A stretch of DNA of 60,857 bases from Gemmata massiliana (GTDB taxonomy: Bacteria; Planctomycetota; Planctomycetia; Gemmatales; Gemmataceae): NCBI GenBank assembly GCA_000531095.1, contig HG799463.1, forward strand, positions 541,781 to 602,637. Direction: 5' to 3'. Shown here piece by piece: positions 16,971 to 26,180 of the stretch. The first letter of the stretch is position 1, and every line of letters starts with the position of its first letter. Below the pieces are notes generated by a model. It ran no database searches, was not told the DNA's origin, and worked only from the letters and a program-made list of their open reading frames with translations. A program made the translations under genes and the position numbers.

Positions 16971-17100
16971 CGAACCAGTACCTAATTTGGCGGGTGTGCC
17001 CAGCCCCGATTTCGATTACGGAGGCACGAGCCGATGTTGTCACGGGAAGAAACCGGTGCCCTCGCCCGCCGTCACGTGGACGAGCAACCTCCACTGCCGG

Positions 17101-17144
17101 TCGTATTCGCTGACCCCACTTGTCGTATTCGCTGACCCCACTTG
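17101..17144. repeat. Two perfect tandem copies of a 22-bp unit
   Basis: The unit beginning TCGTATTCGCTGACCCCACT occurs twice back to back (17101-17122 and 17123-17144) and is followed by TGGGAC. Two copies only; not a CRISPR. The rest of 16971-17511 holds no gene that I can support and probably includes the ahcY promoter. Confidence 0.8.
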
Positions 17145-17511
17145 TGGGACAGTCGAACCCAGGGCCTTTTAGTTCTGTGCTCGCTCGGGTGGTGCGGGCT
17201 TTTTTCAATGGCCGAGTAATTCTGCGTGTCGCGCTGTTACGAACTACGAAATTTGACGGTTAAGTTTCTGGTGAAACGAGGGGCACGCAGAAACCGCACT
17301 TCTGTTGAGACACGTGATTTTCTGCCGTGCTTCAAACTTGTGCTGCCAACTGGTAACAGTTAAACGACGGCGTATTGAAACGGGTACGCGGGGAGTGTTG
17401 AGTGCCCGGATTTCGGCCCCGTTACCCTTGCCCCTGGTCCACTGGTTCTTCTATGAATATAGTTAACAGATGAACATTCGACGGGGCTTTACCTCACGTC
17501 GATGAATCCAA

Positions 17512-17598
17512 CCATTCCTTCGAGGGGCGCTGCAACGGGACGCACGGGCGTACTTGCCAGGCTCGTTGGGGTGGATTATTACCGGCAACGGCGCCCGT
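17512..17598 (+). promoter_or_regulatory. S-adenosylhomocysteine (SAH) riboswitch
   Basis: The core matches the known SAH aptamer: CGAGGGGCGCTGCAACG (from 17521), then GCCAGGCTCG (17556-17565), then GCAACGGCGCCC (17585-17596). CGAG 17521-17524 pairs with CTCG 17562-17565 and extends into a P1 helix with weaker pairs. GGGCGC 17525-17530 pairs with GCGCCC 17591-17596 as the family pseudoknot. It lies 24 bases before the ahcY start, near its AGGAG (17608-17612). In known cases SAH binding turns on genes for SAH recycling, which fits ahcY. The downstream expression platform was not resolved. Confidence 0.88.
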
Positions 17599-17609
17599 TC
17601 ATCGTTTAG

Positions 17610-19041
<1,432 letters not shown>

Positions 19042-19100
19042 TCGGTACCGGCCGTAATCGCGCAACCCTCCGGGGTACGGTTGGGTGTGATTCTCAGGTG

Positions 19101-19166
19101 AACCCCGCCCGCAAGGGCGGTGGGTGTTGGGTACAAGCCCCACCCGCCGCCCTTGCGGGCGGGGTT
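19101..19166 (+). terminator. Strong hairpin after ahcY
   Basis: Arms AACCCCGCCCGCAAGGGCGG (19101-19120) and CCGCCCTTGCGGGCGGGGTT (19147-19166) are perfectly complementary and pairing extends inward. It begins 60 bp after the ahcY stop. There is no T-tract, so it may be a dispersed palindrome acting as a terminator. Confidence 0.65.
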
Positions 19167-19254
19167 CGCGCCGTAACTGACTGGCAATAGAAACTGAACT
19201 CGTTTCGCATGAGAGCGAACGAGAGACAAGTGCGAAAGTAAAATTCGGGGGGCG

Positions 19255-19677
19255 TCAGGCCGCGAACGTGCTCGGCGAAGATCCGTCGAACCGGTGAGAG
19301 AGGCGCTTGCTGTTGATGTCGAGGGCTTCGAGAATTTCGCTGACGGGGCCGGTCGGAATGTTATTGGCGATGGCCCAGTTGAGCACGTCCAGGTTTTCGG
19401 CGCCGGACTTGAGTTGATTCAGGATGACGTCGAGTAGTTCGGTCTGATTTTGAAACTCGCGGAGGAGGAGGCCGAAGTCACGGCCGGCGAGTTCGATCCA
19501 AAAACATTTGCCCTGAAGGTGCTCGACCCACCGCGCCCGCAGGTAGCCCATCCAGTGGTCTTTGACCCAGCGTTTAACGCACCCCTCACCGAGGTCGTAC
19601 CCGGCCTTCTCGCTTTCCAGCCAGCGGTACTTGTTCTCTTCTTCGATGCAGTCGTGGTGTACGCTTTTCATCACCAT
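19255..19677 (-). CDS. Small conserved hypothetical protein
   Basis: About 140 residues. Two adjacent start codons (19677 and 19671) are possible; the 19671 start gives MKSVHHDCIEEENKYRWL. The product is acidic and Trp-rich in its first half (RWVKDHWMGYLRARWVEHLQ, then KCFWIELAGRDFGLLLREFQ) and helical in the second. I have no domain name for it. It seems typical of small soluble planctomycete proteins and stands alone between the ahcY hairpin and an SDR gene transcribed in the same direction. Confidence 0.65.
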   Translation of the reverse strand: MVMKSVHHDCIEEENKYRWLESEKAGYDLGEGCVKRWVKDHWMGYLRARWVEHLQGKCFWIELAGRDFGLLLREFQNQTELLDVILNQLKSGAENLDVLNWAIANNIPTGPVSEILEALDINSKRLSHRFDGSSPSTFAA

Positions 19678-19826
19678 CGTAGCACTCGGGAGAGTGGGGC
19701 ACGCATTCATAAAGCGACACCTTACGCGATCGGCTGTGGGTGAGGGCCGGCACGAATCGCGTCACGTTCTCAAATGAAATAGTAGCTCGCCGTTGAGACT
19801 GAATCAAGTTTCTGTCCCAACGTTAC

Positions 19827-20591
19827 TCAGCGGGCCAGGTACCCGCCGTCCACGAAGAGCGTGTGGCCGGTGACGTAGCTCCCGGCCTCGCTGCACAGCA
19901 TGAGCACGGGTCCGACGAGTTCGCTGGGTTGTGCCCAGCGCCCCAGGGCCGTGCGGTCGGCAAAGGCTTGTTTTTCTGGCTCGGACAGCACCGACATAGG
20001 CATATCGGTCATAAACGGCCCAGGCGCTATGCAATTGACCGTGATCCCGTGCGGGCCGAGATCGAGCGCACTGGCGCGGGCCATTCCGATGAGAGCCGCT
20101 TTCGTCGCGGAGTAGACGTTCCGCTTCTCTTTGGACACCTGGCCCATGATCGACGAAATATGAACCACCCGCCCCCAGCGCCGCTGCTTCATCTGCGGCA
20201 CCAGTTCGCGCGTGAGGGCCATCACCGAACTCAAATTGACTTCCAGGACACGGTCCCACGTGTCGTCGGTGATGGCGTCGATCGCTTGAGGGGCGTTCAT
20301 CCCCGCGTTGTTCACGAGGACGTCGACGCGCCCCATCTTCTCTATCGCAAATGTGGCGAGATTTTTGACCTCCTCGCGCACAGAAACGTCCGTTACGCAG
20401 TACGCCCCGCGGCGCCCGGTACCCGCCAGGATTTCGTCGAGCGCGGACTTGAGTTCGTCCTCATTCCGGCTGGCGATGACAATATCCGCCCCGGCCTCAG
20501 CAAGCCCGCGAGCCATCGCCTTACCAAGCCCCTTATTTCCGCCCGTCACGAGCGCGACACGGCCCGTGAGGTCGAAGAGATTGGTGGGCAC
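19827..20591 (-). CDS. SDR-family oxidoreductase (gluconate 5-dehydrogenase-like)
   Basis: 254 residues. Classical short-chain dehydrogenase: the cofactor motif TGGNKGLGKAMA near residue 16, NNAG in VDVLVNNAGMNAPQ, catalytic Ser in VVHISSIMG and the YSATK Tyr/Lys pair. It ends SYVTGHTLFVDGGYLAR as in the FabG/IdnO subgroup. It carries out NAD(P)-dependent carbonyl/alcohol conversion. The specific substrate cannot be told; overall it looks closest to gluconate 5-dehydrogenase-like members. No sugar-acid genes are adjacent. Confidence 0.9.
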   Translation of the reverse strand: MPTNLFDLTGRVALVTGGNKGLGKAMARGLAEAGADIVIASRNEDELKSALDEILAGTGRRGAYCVTDVSVREEVKNLATFAIEKMGRVDVLVNNAGMNAPQAIDAITDDTWDRVLEVNLSSVMALTRELVPQMKQRRWGRVVHISSIMGQVSKEKRNVYSATKAALIGMARASALDLGPHGITVNCIAPGPFMTDMPMSVLSEPEKQAFADRTALGRWAQPSELVGPVLMLCSEAGSYVTGHTLFVDGGYLAR

Positions 20592-20795
20592 TATGGCTCC
20601 CCCCGTGTGTGTAGATTGCGTGCAGTTAATTTATCAGAGTGCCCGGAATCGCTGCAAGTGAAAAGTGTCACAAACTCGCGCTCCGAGGGAAAACAATGAA
20701 GTCACAGGTACCCGCGCTAGCCAAAAATTACAGGTCGTAAAGCCACGCAGAACTCCCGTCCTTCGCAACATTCGCGCCCCACACAACTCCGCGGT

Positions 20796-21290
20796 TCAGG
20801 CCGCCGTTGCGATACGCACGAGTTCGGCTGCCGCGGCGCACGCACCTAGAAGCGTGGGGACTATTGGTACCCCAGGGCAATCCTGGCCGAGCCGGTGTCG
20901 GATGTATCGCGCTCCGCTGAACCCATCCTCAATGCCGATCACAATCTGTGTTCCGTCGCGCTCGTGGCGCACCTTCCATTCGGCCAGCTCGAACCGACTG
21001 GTCTGGGCGTAAACTCGGCCGGGCACGTTCACCGCCTCGCACGCTAACCAGAACAGAATCACGCCGTGTCCGGCCGCCCGGCGCAAGTGGTGCGTTTCCC
21101 AATCGACCTGAGCAACGTAATCGGAGCTGATCCGGGGACCGGGGCGCCGCGGGGAAGCAACGGAGATCGTCGGTGCGTGCTCCGCGAACCACCGGATCGC
21201 TTCCGATTGCCAGTCCGGAGCACCCTGGATCGGACCCGCCAGAAACACGAGCGGACCGTCAATTGGAGTAATAGTTGGTGGCAGTAGCAC
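20796..21290 (-). CDS. Nucleoside 2-deoxyribosyltransferase-like protein
   Basis: I chose GTG 21288-21290, giving about 164 residues starting with LLPPTITPIDGPLVFLAG; a TTG start at 21359 would add 23 residues of poor quality. PLVFLAGPIQGAPDWQSEAI is the first strand and loop of the Rossmann-like NDT fold. DYVAQVDWETHHLRRAAGHG with GVILFWL, then RVYAQTSRFELAEW, supplies the helix with the conserved acidic residues. The family cleaves or transfers N-glycosidic bonds of nucleosides, but some members bind nucleotides only. Convergent neighbours give no hint of pathway. Confidence 0.75.
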   Translation of the reverse strand: MLLPPTITPIDGPLVFLAGPIQGAPDWQSEAIRWFAEHAPTISVASPRRPGPRISSDYVAQVDWETHHLRRAAGHGVILFWLACEAVNVPGRVYAQTSRFELAEWKVRHERDGTQIVIGIEDGFSGARYIRHRLGQDCPGVPIVPTLLGACAAAAELVRIATAA

Positions 21291-21513
21291 CGCGCCCACG
21301 GCGGCCCCTTTGCAACGAACACAGTGGATTGAGAATGGGTTCCATTTTACCACTCCCAATACCGTTCTTAGCGATGCCGGGCCGTTATTGTGACAAGCCG
21401 AACGTGCTCGATTGCAAAAAGACGGGTACGAAAACGAACTTGGAAGAGTGGATTCGCTCGAAACCGGCCCGAGGAACAGAGATCACGTTACCCGGGCTGG
21501 TCTGTGAACTGCG

Positions 21514-21635
21514 TGCTGTGTTGAAAACTTGCGTTTTGTGTTGGTGGCACAGGCCTCTGGCCTGTGGAGGCACCCACACAGGCCAGAGTCCTGTGCCACC
21601 AAACCATGAACCAAACGCATCAATTCAACGCAGCA
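21514..21635. repeat. 122-bp MITE-like palindromic element, copy 2
   Basis: Same length and architecture as the element at 2689-2810. The ends are TGCTGTGTTG and CAACGCAGCA (one mismatch), with the same inner palindrome (GGCACAGGCCTCTGGCCTGT and its near-complement). The two copies are near identical except around the central loop. No direct repeat flanks this copy. Together with the next palindrome it fills most of the 470-bp gap 21291-21762, which otherwise holds nothing I recognise. Confidence 0.85.
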
Positions 21636-21663
21636 TGATGCACCGAATGGCGCAGGTGACTTG

Positions 21664-21743
21664 TTTTCTGTAGCCGGCCTCTGCGAAGCCGGTGAGCCAC
21701 AAACATAAGACATCCCGGCCTCGCAGAGGCCGGCTACAGAAAA
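21664..21743. repeat. 80-bp palindrome downstream of the DUF1552 gene
   Basis: Arms TTTTCTGTAGCCGGCCTCTG and CAGAGGCCGGCTACAGAAAA are perfectly complementary at both ends and continue with CGA/TCG and GCCGG/CCGGC further in. It lies 20 bp after the stop of the minus-strand DUF1552 gene, so it probably ends that operon's mRNA; it may also be a dispersed mobile palindrome of the same kind as its neighbour. Confidence 0.75.
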
Positions 21744-21762
21744 CTATCAAACCAGAGTCATA

Positions 21763-23094
21763 TCAGAAACCCGCGAGGCGCGTGTCTGCGTCGCCGAACT
21801 TGTCGGCCTTCACCCCCATGCGATCCAGCAGCGACAGGTAGAGGCTGCACAACTTGCGGTTGGCGTTGCCCTTATCGCGGTAGTCGAGCGCGCGGCCCGT
21901 CTTGAGCGTTCCGCCGAGTCCGCCGGCCAACAGGAGCGGCACCTTACTCGAGTCGTGTGCGCTGCCCGACCACATGCTGTTGACGAACAACAGGCACGAG
22001 TTGTCCAGCACCGTCGATTCGCCTTCCTTCATCGCATCGAGCTTCGAGGCGAGGTAGGCGAACTGGCTCACGTAGAACCGCGTGATCTTCTCGTAGGCTT
22101 CGGACTTGTCGCTGTGGGACGCCCCGTGGTGGGCGTCGCGTACCCCGAGGAACGGGTAGAACAGGCCCGAGATGTCGCGGCACAGGAGCAGCGAGGCGAC
22201 CCGGGTTTTGTCCGTCTGGAACCCGATGGCGATGAGGTCGCACATGAGTCGCATGTGCTCGCGGATGTCCTCCGGCAACCCGTCGTCCGGGCGCTTCATG
22301 CCCGCAACGGGCTTCCCCCTATCTTTGGCCCGCCCGTCGGCCTTGTCCTTGTGTGCGCGGGCCGATTCGATTCGCTTTTCGACCTCGCGAACGCTGGTCA
22401 GGTACTCGTCGAGCCGCGCCCGATCGTCGGCGCTCACCTGCCCGCTGAGAGCCGACGCCTCGGTGCGCACGCGGTCCAGCACGCTCTGATTGCGGCGCGT
22501 GCCGCGGTTGTCGAACAGGCTGTCGAACGCCAGTGACGGGTACGCTTCCATCGGCACCGGCGAGGTCGCCGACTGCCACGAAATGTGCGAGCTGTACGCC
22601 ATCGAGAAGTTCGTCTCGTGGTACCCCGTGGTCGGCTGCTCGCACCCGAGCACCAGACTGGATTGTTCGGTCTGGTCGCGGAAGTGGTTCGCGATCACCT
22701 GATCGACGCTGATCCCGCCGCGAAGCTCGGCGCCCTTCTGGAGTGTGGCCCCGGAGAGAATGTTGCCGGTCTGCCCGGGGTGAATGCCGACGCCCGTCGC
22801 GGACTTGTTGAACAACCCGTTGACGACGTTCAACTTGTGCTTGAGCTTGGACAGCGGTTCCAGGCTCTTGCTCAGCTCCATGTCCGCGCCGGCGCCCTTC
22901 GCCCACCAGTGGTCGGGGCTGATCCCGCACCCCATGAACAGCGCCGCGAAGCGCTTCGGGGTAACGGACGCATTGCCCTCGGGCGCGCGGCCCCAAACCG
23001 GGACCGATTCGAGCCAAGGCAGGGCCATCGTAACCCCGGCACCACGCAAAAACGTCCGGCGCGAGGTTGAGGGGCGGTCGGCAGCGTCGGGCAT
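21763..23094 (-). CDS. DUF1552 protein with Tat signal
   Basis: 443 residues. STSRRTFLRGAGVTMALPWL is a twin-arginine signal (RR at residues 12-13), so a folded, perhaps cofactor-bearing protein is exported. The rest fits DUF1552, a planctomycete/verrucomicrobial family: RFAALFMGCGISPDHWWAKG near the start, HPGQTGNILSG, and C-terminal LLFVNSMWSGSAHDSSKVPL. It is just downstream (7 bp) of the DUF1592 cytochrome gene, the usual pairing; the two probably act together as an exported redox or degradative complex. The biochemical reaction is not known. Confidence 0.9.
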   Translation of the reverse strand: MPDAADRPSTSRRTFLRGAGVTMALPWLESVPVWGRAPEGNASVTPKRFAALFMGCGISPDHWWAKGAGADMELSKSLEPLSKLKHKLNVVNGLFNKSATGVGIHPGQTGNILSGATLQKGAELRGGISVDQVIANHFRDQTEQSSLVLGCEQPTTGYHETNFSMAYSSHISWQSATSPVPMEAYPSLAFDSLFDNRGTRRNQSVLDRVRTEASALSGQVSADDRARLDEYLTSVREVEKRIESARAHKDKADGRAKDRGKPVAGMKRPDDGLPEDIREHMRLMCDLIAIGFQTDKTRVASLLLCRDISGLFYPFLGVRDAHHGASHSDKSEAYEKITRFYVSQFAYLASKLDAMKEGESTVLDNSCLLFVNSMWSGSAHDSSKVPLLLAGGLGGTLKTGRALDYRDKGNANRKLCSLYLSLLDRMGVKADKFGDADTRLAGF

Positions 23095-23101
23095 GTCGTC
23101 C

Positions 23102-26098
23102 TCACTTCGGTGCGGCGGGGCCGCGCTTATTGAGAAACTGAGGGCTGGAAACGATTGTCTTAACGAGAACCGAGAAGCGATAGTCCCCGGCTTCGAGTTT
23201 CGTGCGCATCGCCCGGATGAGTTGCTCGTCGGACGGCAGCAGGCTGCGCCCGAGCGCGTATGCCAGGAGCTTGCGGCTCAGGTTGTCAACGAAGTCCTGC
23301 TGGCGGTGTTTCCGGATGTACTCGGTGAGCCCCGGAACGCCGTCGCCGTCGCCGCCCGTGCCAGGGAACGTGGCCTTTGCATCAATCGGGCGCCCGCCGA
23401 GATCCTTCGCCCGGCGCTCGCCGACGGGACCATACGCCTCGAACACGAGCCCGAGCGAATCGAATTTCTGGTGACACGATGCACAGCTCTTGTCGGCGCG
23501 GTGCCGGGCCAGTGCTTCGCGTAGCGTCAGTTCGCCCAACTTCGCCTCATCCGCGGGCAGTTCGGGCACGTCTGGGGGCGGGGCGGGGATGTGTTCGCCC
23601 AGCAGTCGGCGGGCGACCCAGTACCCGCGCTTCACCGGGCTTGTGCGCAGACCGGGAGCGTTCTTCGTCAGGAACGCAGCCATCAGTAGCAGACCGCCGC
23701 GCCCGTACTTCCCGGCCCCGTCTACGCGCGCCCACGAATCCGGTCCACCGGTCGGCACCGGCATACCGTAGTGTCGCGCCAGGGAGGGATTCACGAACGT
23801 GTGGTCGGCGAACAGGAAATCGAGGACCGAACCGTCGCGCGCTGCGAGATCGGTGAAGAACCGGACGGGTTCCTCGAACATCGCCGACCGCAGGTCATTA
23901 TCGAACGCCGGGAATCGGGTGCGGTCGACGGCGTTGTGCTCCTCGAACCGGCGGAAATCGAGCCAGTTGCCGGCGAACTCGGTTGCCAGCCCGCGCGCCT
24001 TGGGATCGCGGAGCATCCGCTTCACTTGCGCGCCGAGTACCTCCGGCTTGTGCAGGTCGCCTGCCGCAGCGCGGGAGAGCAACTCTTGATCGGGCATGCT
24101 CGCCCACAGGAAGTAGCTCAATCGACTGGCGAGAGCGTAATCCGAGAGCGGTGCGGTGGCGCCGGTCCCGCGCCCGGGCAGGTCCACGCGGAAACAGAAG
24201 TACGGCGACATCAGCACACATACCACGCAGTCGCGGATCGCGTCCTCGTGTGAGAGTTCCTCTTTCTCTCGCAACGCGCGATAGAACGCGGTCTGATTGT
24301 CCCGCTCAGCCTGGCTCAGGGGGCGGCGGTACGCGCGTTCGGCGAACCGGTGGACCGCCGCAAGGTGGTGCGGTTCCGCGTCCTTGCGTGCCTTCTCCAG
24401 CCAGCGGAACGTGGCCCCCATGCTCTTGAAGTAGTCGCGGACCGCCGTCAGTGCGGTTTCGCTCGCACCGGCCTTTTCCGCCTTCGCCAAATAGACCGTG
24501 GCGAGTTTCCGCATCTTGGCATCGGACGTGGCATCCTTGTCTTCAGCCCGGAATTCGTCGAACACCGTGTCCCGAAGGTAGCTGGACTCGGCGCGCTCGT
24601 ACCAGATGAACGAGAGGTACTGTCGCGCGGACGCATCGGCGGCGAAATCGAACTCTTGCCAGAGTCGGTCGAGTTCCTTCTGTTGGGCGGTGTCGAGGAG
24701 CATGTCGTACAGCGGGCCGTCGTCGCGGAAGTAGCCCATCTGGTTGTGGAACCCGGCGCTCAACAACCGCCCGGTCAAGCCCTTCTCTCCCTTCGGGTCG
24801 AGGAACACGCGGGCGCGCTCGGACACGTAAAAGGCGTCGGGGAACGCCGCGCAGAACCGCTCGAAGGTGGACTCGTACCGCTTGATCCCGTCCGGGGCTG
24901 CCGGGGCGATCATGGCTTTTGCGGCGTCCGACCCCGCAGGCAGTCGAAGCTCTTTTAGCGCGAGTGCGCCACCCGCGTACCGCATTCGATTCGCGGCCAT
25001 CGCGCGATTCTTCCACAGCACGAGCGGTTGCGAGCCGTCGTTGATCTTCGGCGCGGTCAGGTTCTTCACGTTCGGGACGAGCTTGGTTCGCAGATCCACA
25101 ACGAAGTCGTGCATCTGGGCGCTCCCGGAGCGGGCCGCGTCCTGTTTGTCGGCTCCCTGGGGAAGTTCGCACCAGAGCGCCTGGAGTGCGACAACTGGCC
25201 CGATATCTTCCCGCTTGCTGGTCAGGAGGAACCAAATCGTTGATAGGTACTTCGCGCTGATGCCGGCCTCGGTTGCGAACTCCGGGAGTTCCGCGGAGGG
25301 CTTGCCCAGCGCGGCCCGGTTCCGGTACCGCCACGCGGCGAAGAAGTAATCGGCGAAATCCGTTCGCTGTCGGCGGTAGAACGCGACGATCCGGTTGACA
25401 CCGAACTTGTCGCGGTCCGTCTCCGCGTTGACCGGGTGCGGCGCGAACTCGAACCCGTCCGGGGTGAACACCATGTGATCGGCCACGCGGCGGGCGGCTT
25501 CCAGGTACTTCTTGACCAGCGCCGGGGAGGTCGCGAGCGACTCGGCGGAGTTGTCGAACCCGGACTCGTTCGCCGGATCCACCGGGAAGTCGCGTGTCGG
25601 GCGGATGTCCGCCCCGGTCAGGTCGCGGATCGTGTGGTTGTACTCGGAGTTCGAGAGCCGCCGGGCCGGGACCGGACCGGGATCACCGGCGTTCCGATCA
25701 CCCTCGTACTTGCGAACGGCTTCGGCCCAATCGATGACGTCGTGCCGCAACTGCTTCGTGGGCTGTTTCTTCGCGCTTTCCGGCGGCATGTCGCCGGCCC
25801 GGAGGCGCTCGAGAACGAGCGCCCAGCGGCGGTGATCCTTCGCGACCGATTGTAGCGTGGTGAACGGGCTGAGATCGAGGTCGCCTTTCGGCTTCTCCGC
25901 GCCGTGACACGAGAGACAGTAAGTCTGAAGAAACGGCCGGACCGAATCTTTGAAGGTTTGTTCCAGAGCGGCCGGGATTGGGTCTGCGGGGGGCGAGGCC
26001 GGGGCCGGTTGAGGAGGTGCGGCCGGCACGTGTGCGGTGGCACCGATAAGCCCCATCAGCGCAGCAATTGCCAGACAGTAAGCGGTTCGGAATTGCAT
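23102..26098 (-). CDS. Planctomycete cytochrome protein (PSCyt1/DUF1587/DUF1592/DUF1588/DUF1585)
   Basis: 998 residues with signal peptide (MQFRTAYCLAIAALMGLIGA). Heme motif CLSCH at residues 61-65 lies in a PSCyt1-like segment followed by GDLDLSPF. DUF1587 follows around RRLSNSEYNHTIRDLTGADI, then DUF1595 and DUF1592 (YRRPLSQAERDNQTAFYRAL; YALASRLSYFLWASMPDQEL), DUF1588 (HRADKSCASCHQKFDSLGL, a second CxxCH) and DUF1585 at the C-terminus. Such proteins occur in many copies in planctomycetes together with DUF1552 or DUF1501 partners and are thought to be periplasmic electron-transfer proteins. It is the first gene of a two-gene operon. Confidence 0.93.
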   Translation of the reverse strand: MQFRTAYCLAIAALMGLIGATAHVPAAPPQPAPASPPADPIPAALEQTFKDSVRPFLQTYCLSCHGAEKPKGDLDLSPFTTLQSVAKDHRRWALVLERLRAGDMPPESAKKQPTKQLRHDVIDWAEAVRKYEGDRNAGDPGPVPARRLSNSEYNHTIRDLTGADIRPTRDFPVDPANESGFDNSAESLATSPALVKKYLEAARRVADHMVFTPDGFEFAPHPVNAETDRDKFGVNRIVAFYRRQRTDFADYFFAAWRYRNRAALGKPSAELPEFATEAGISAKYLSTIWFLLTSKREDIGPVVALQALWCELPQGADKQDAARSGSAQMHDFVVDLRTKLVPNVKNLTAPKINDGSQPLVLWKNRAMAANRMRYAGGALALKELRLPAGSDAAKAMIAPAAPDGIKRYESTFERFCAAFPDAFYVSERARVFLDPKGEKGLTGRLLSAGFHNQMGYFRDDGPLYDMLLDTAQQKELDRLWQEFDFAADASARQYLSFIWYERAESSYLRDTVFDEFRAEDKDATSDAKMRKLATVYLAKAEKAGASETALTAVRDYFKSMGATFRWLEKARKDAEPHHLAAVHRFAERAYRRPLSQAERDNQTAFYRALREKEELSHEDAIRDCVVCVLMSPYFCFRVDLPGRGTGATAPLSDYALASRLSYFLWASMPDQELLSRAAAGDLHKPEVLGAQVKRMLRDPKARGLATEFAGNWLDFRRFEEHNAVDRTRFPAFDNDLRSAMFEEPVRFFTDLAARDGSVLDFLFADHTFVNPSLARHYGMPVPTGGPDSWARVDGAGKYGRGGLLLMAAFLTKNAPGLRTSPVKRGYWVARRLLGEHIPAPPPDVPELPADEAKLGELTLREALARHRADKSCASCHQKFDSLGLVFEAYGPVGERRAKDLGGRPIDAKATFPGTGGDGDGVPGLTEYIRKHRQQDFVDNLSRKLLAYALGRSLLPSDEQLIRAMRTKLEAGDYRFSVLVKTIVSSPQFLNKRGPAAPK

Positions 26099-26180
26099 GA
26101 CGTGCTGCGGGGTGGGGAGTAGCGGGCGGTGCAGGGATTACTTTACCACGACGCTGGGGCGCTGTCTCGCGCCCGGTTTG

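Noticed and set aside
17101..17144. CRISPR array
   Set aside because: Only two directly abutting units with no spacers and no cas genes in the window.
17140..17200. tRNA-like T-arm on the minus strand (GGGTTCGACTGTCCC)
   Set aside because: The stem does not close properly and no cloverleaf can be built around it.
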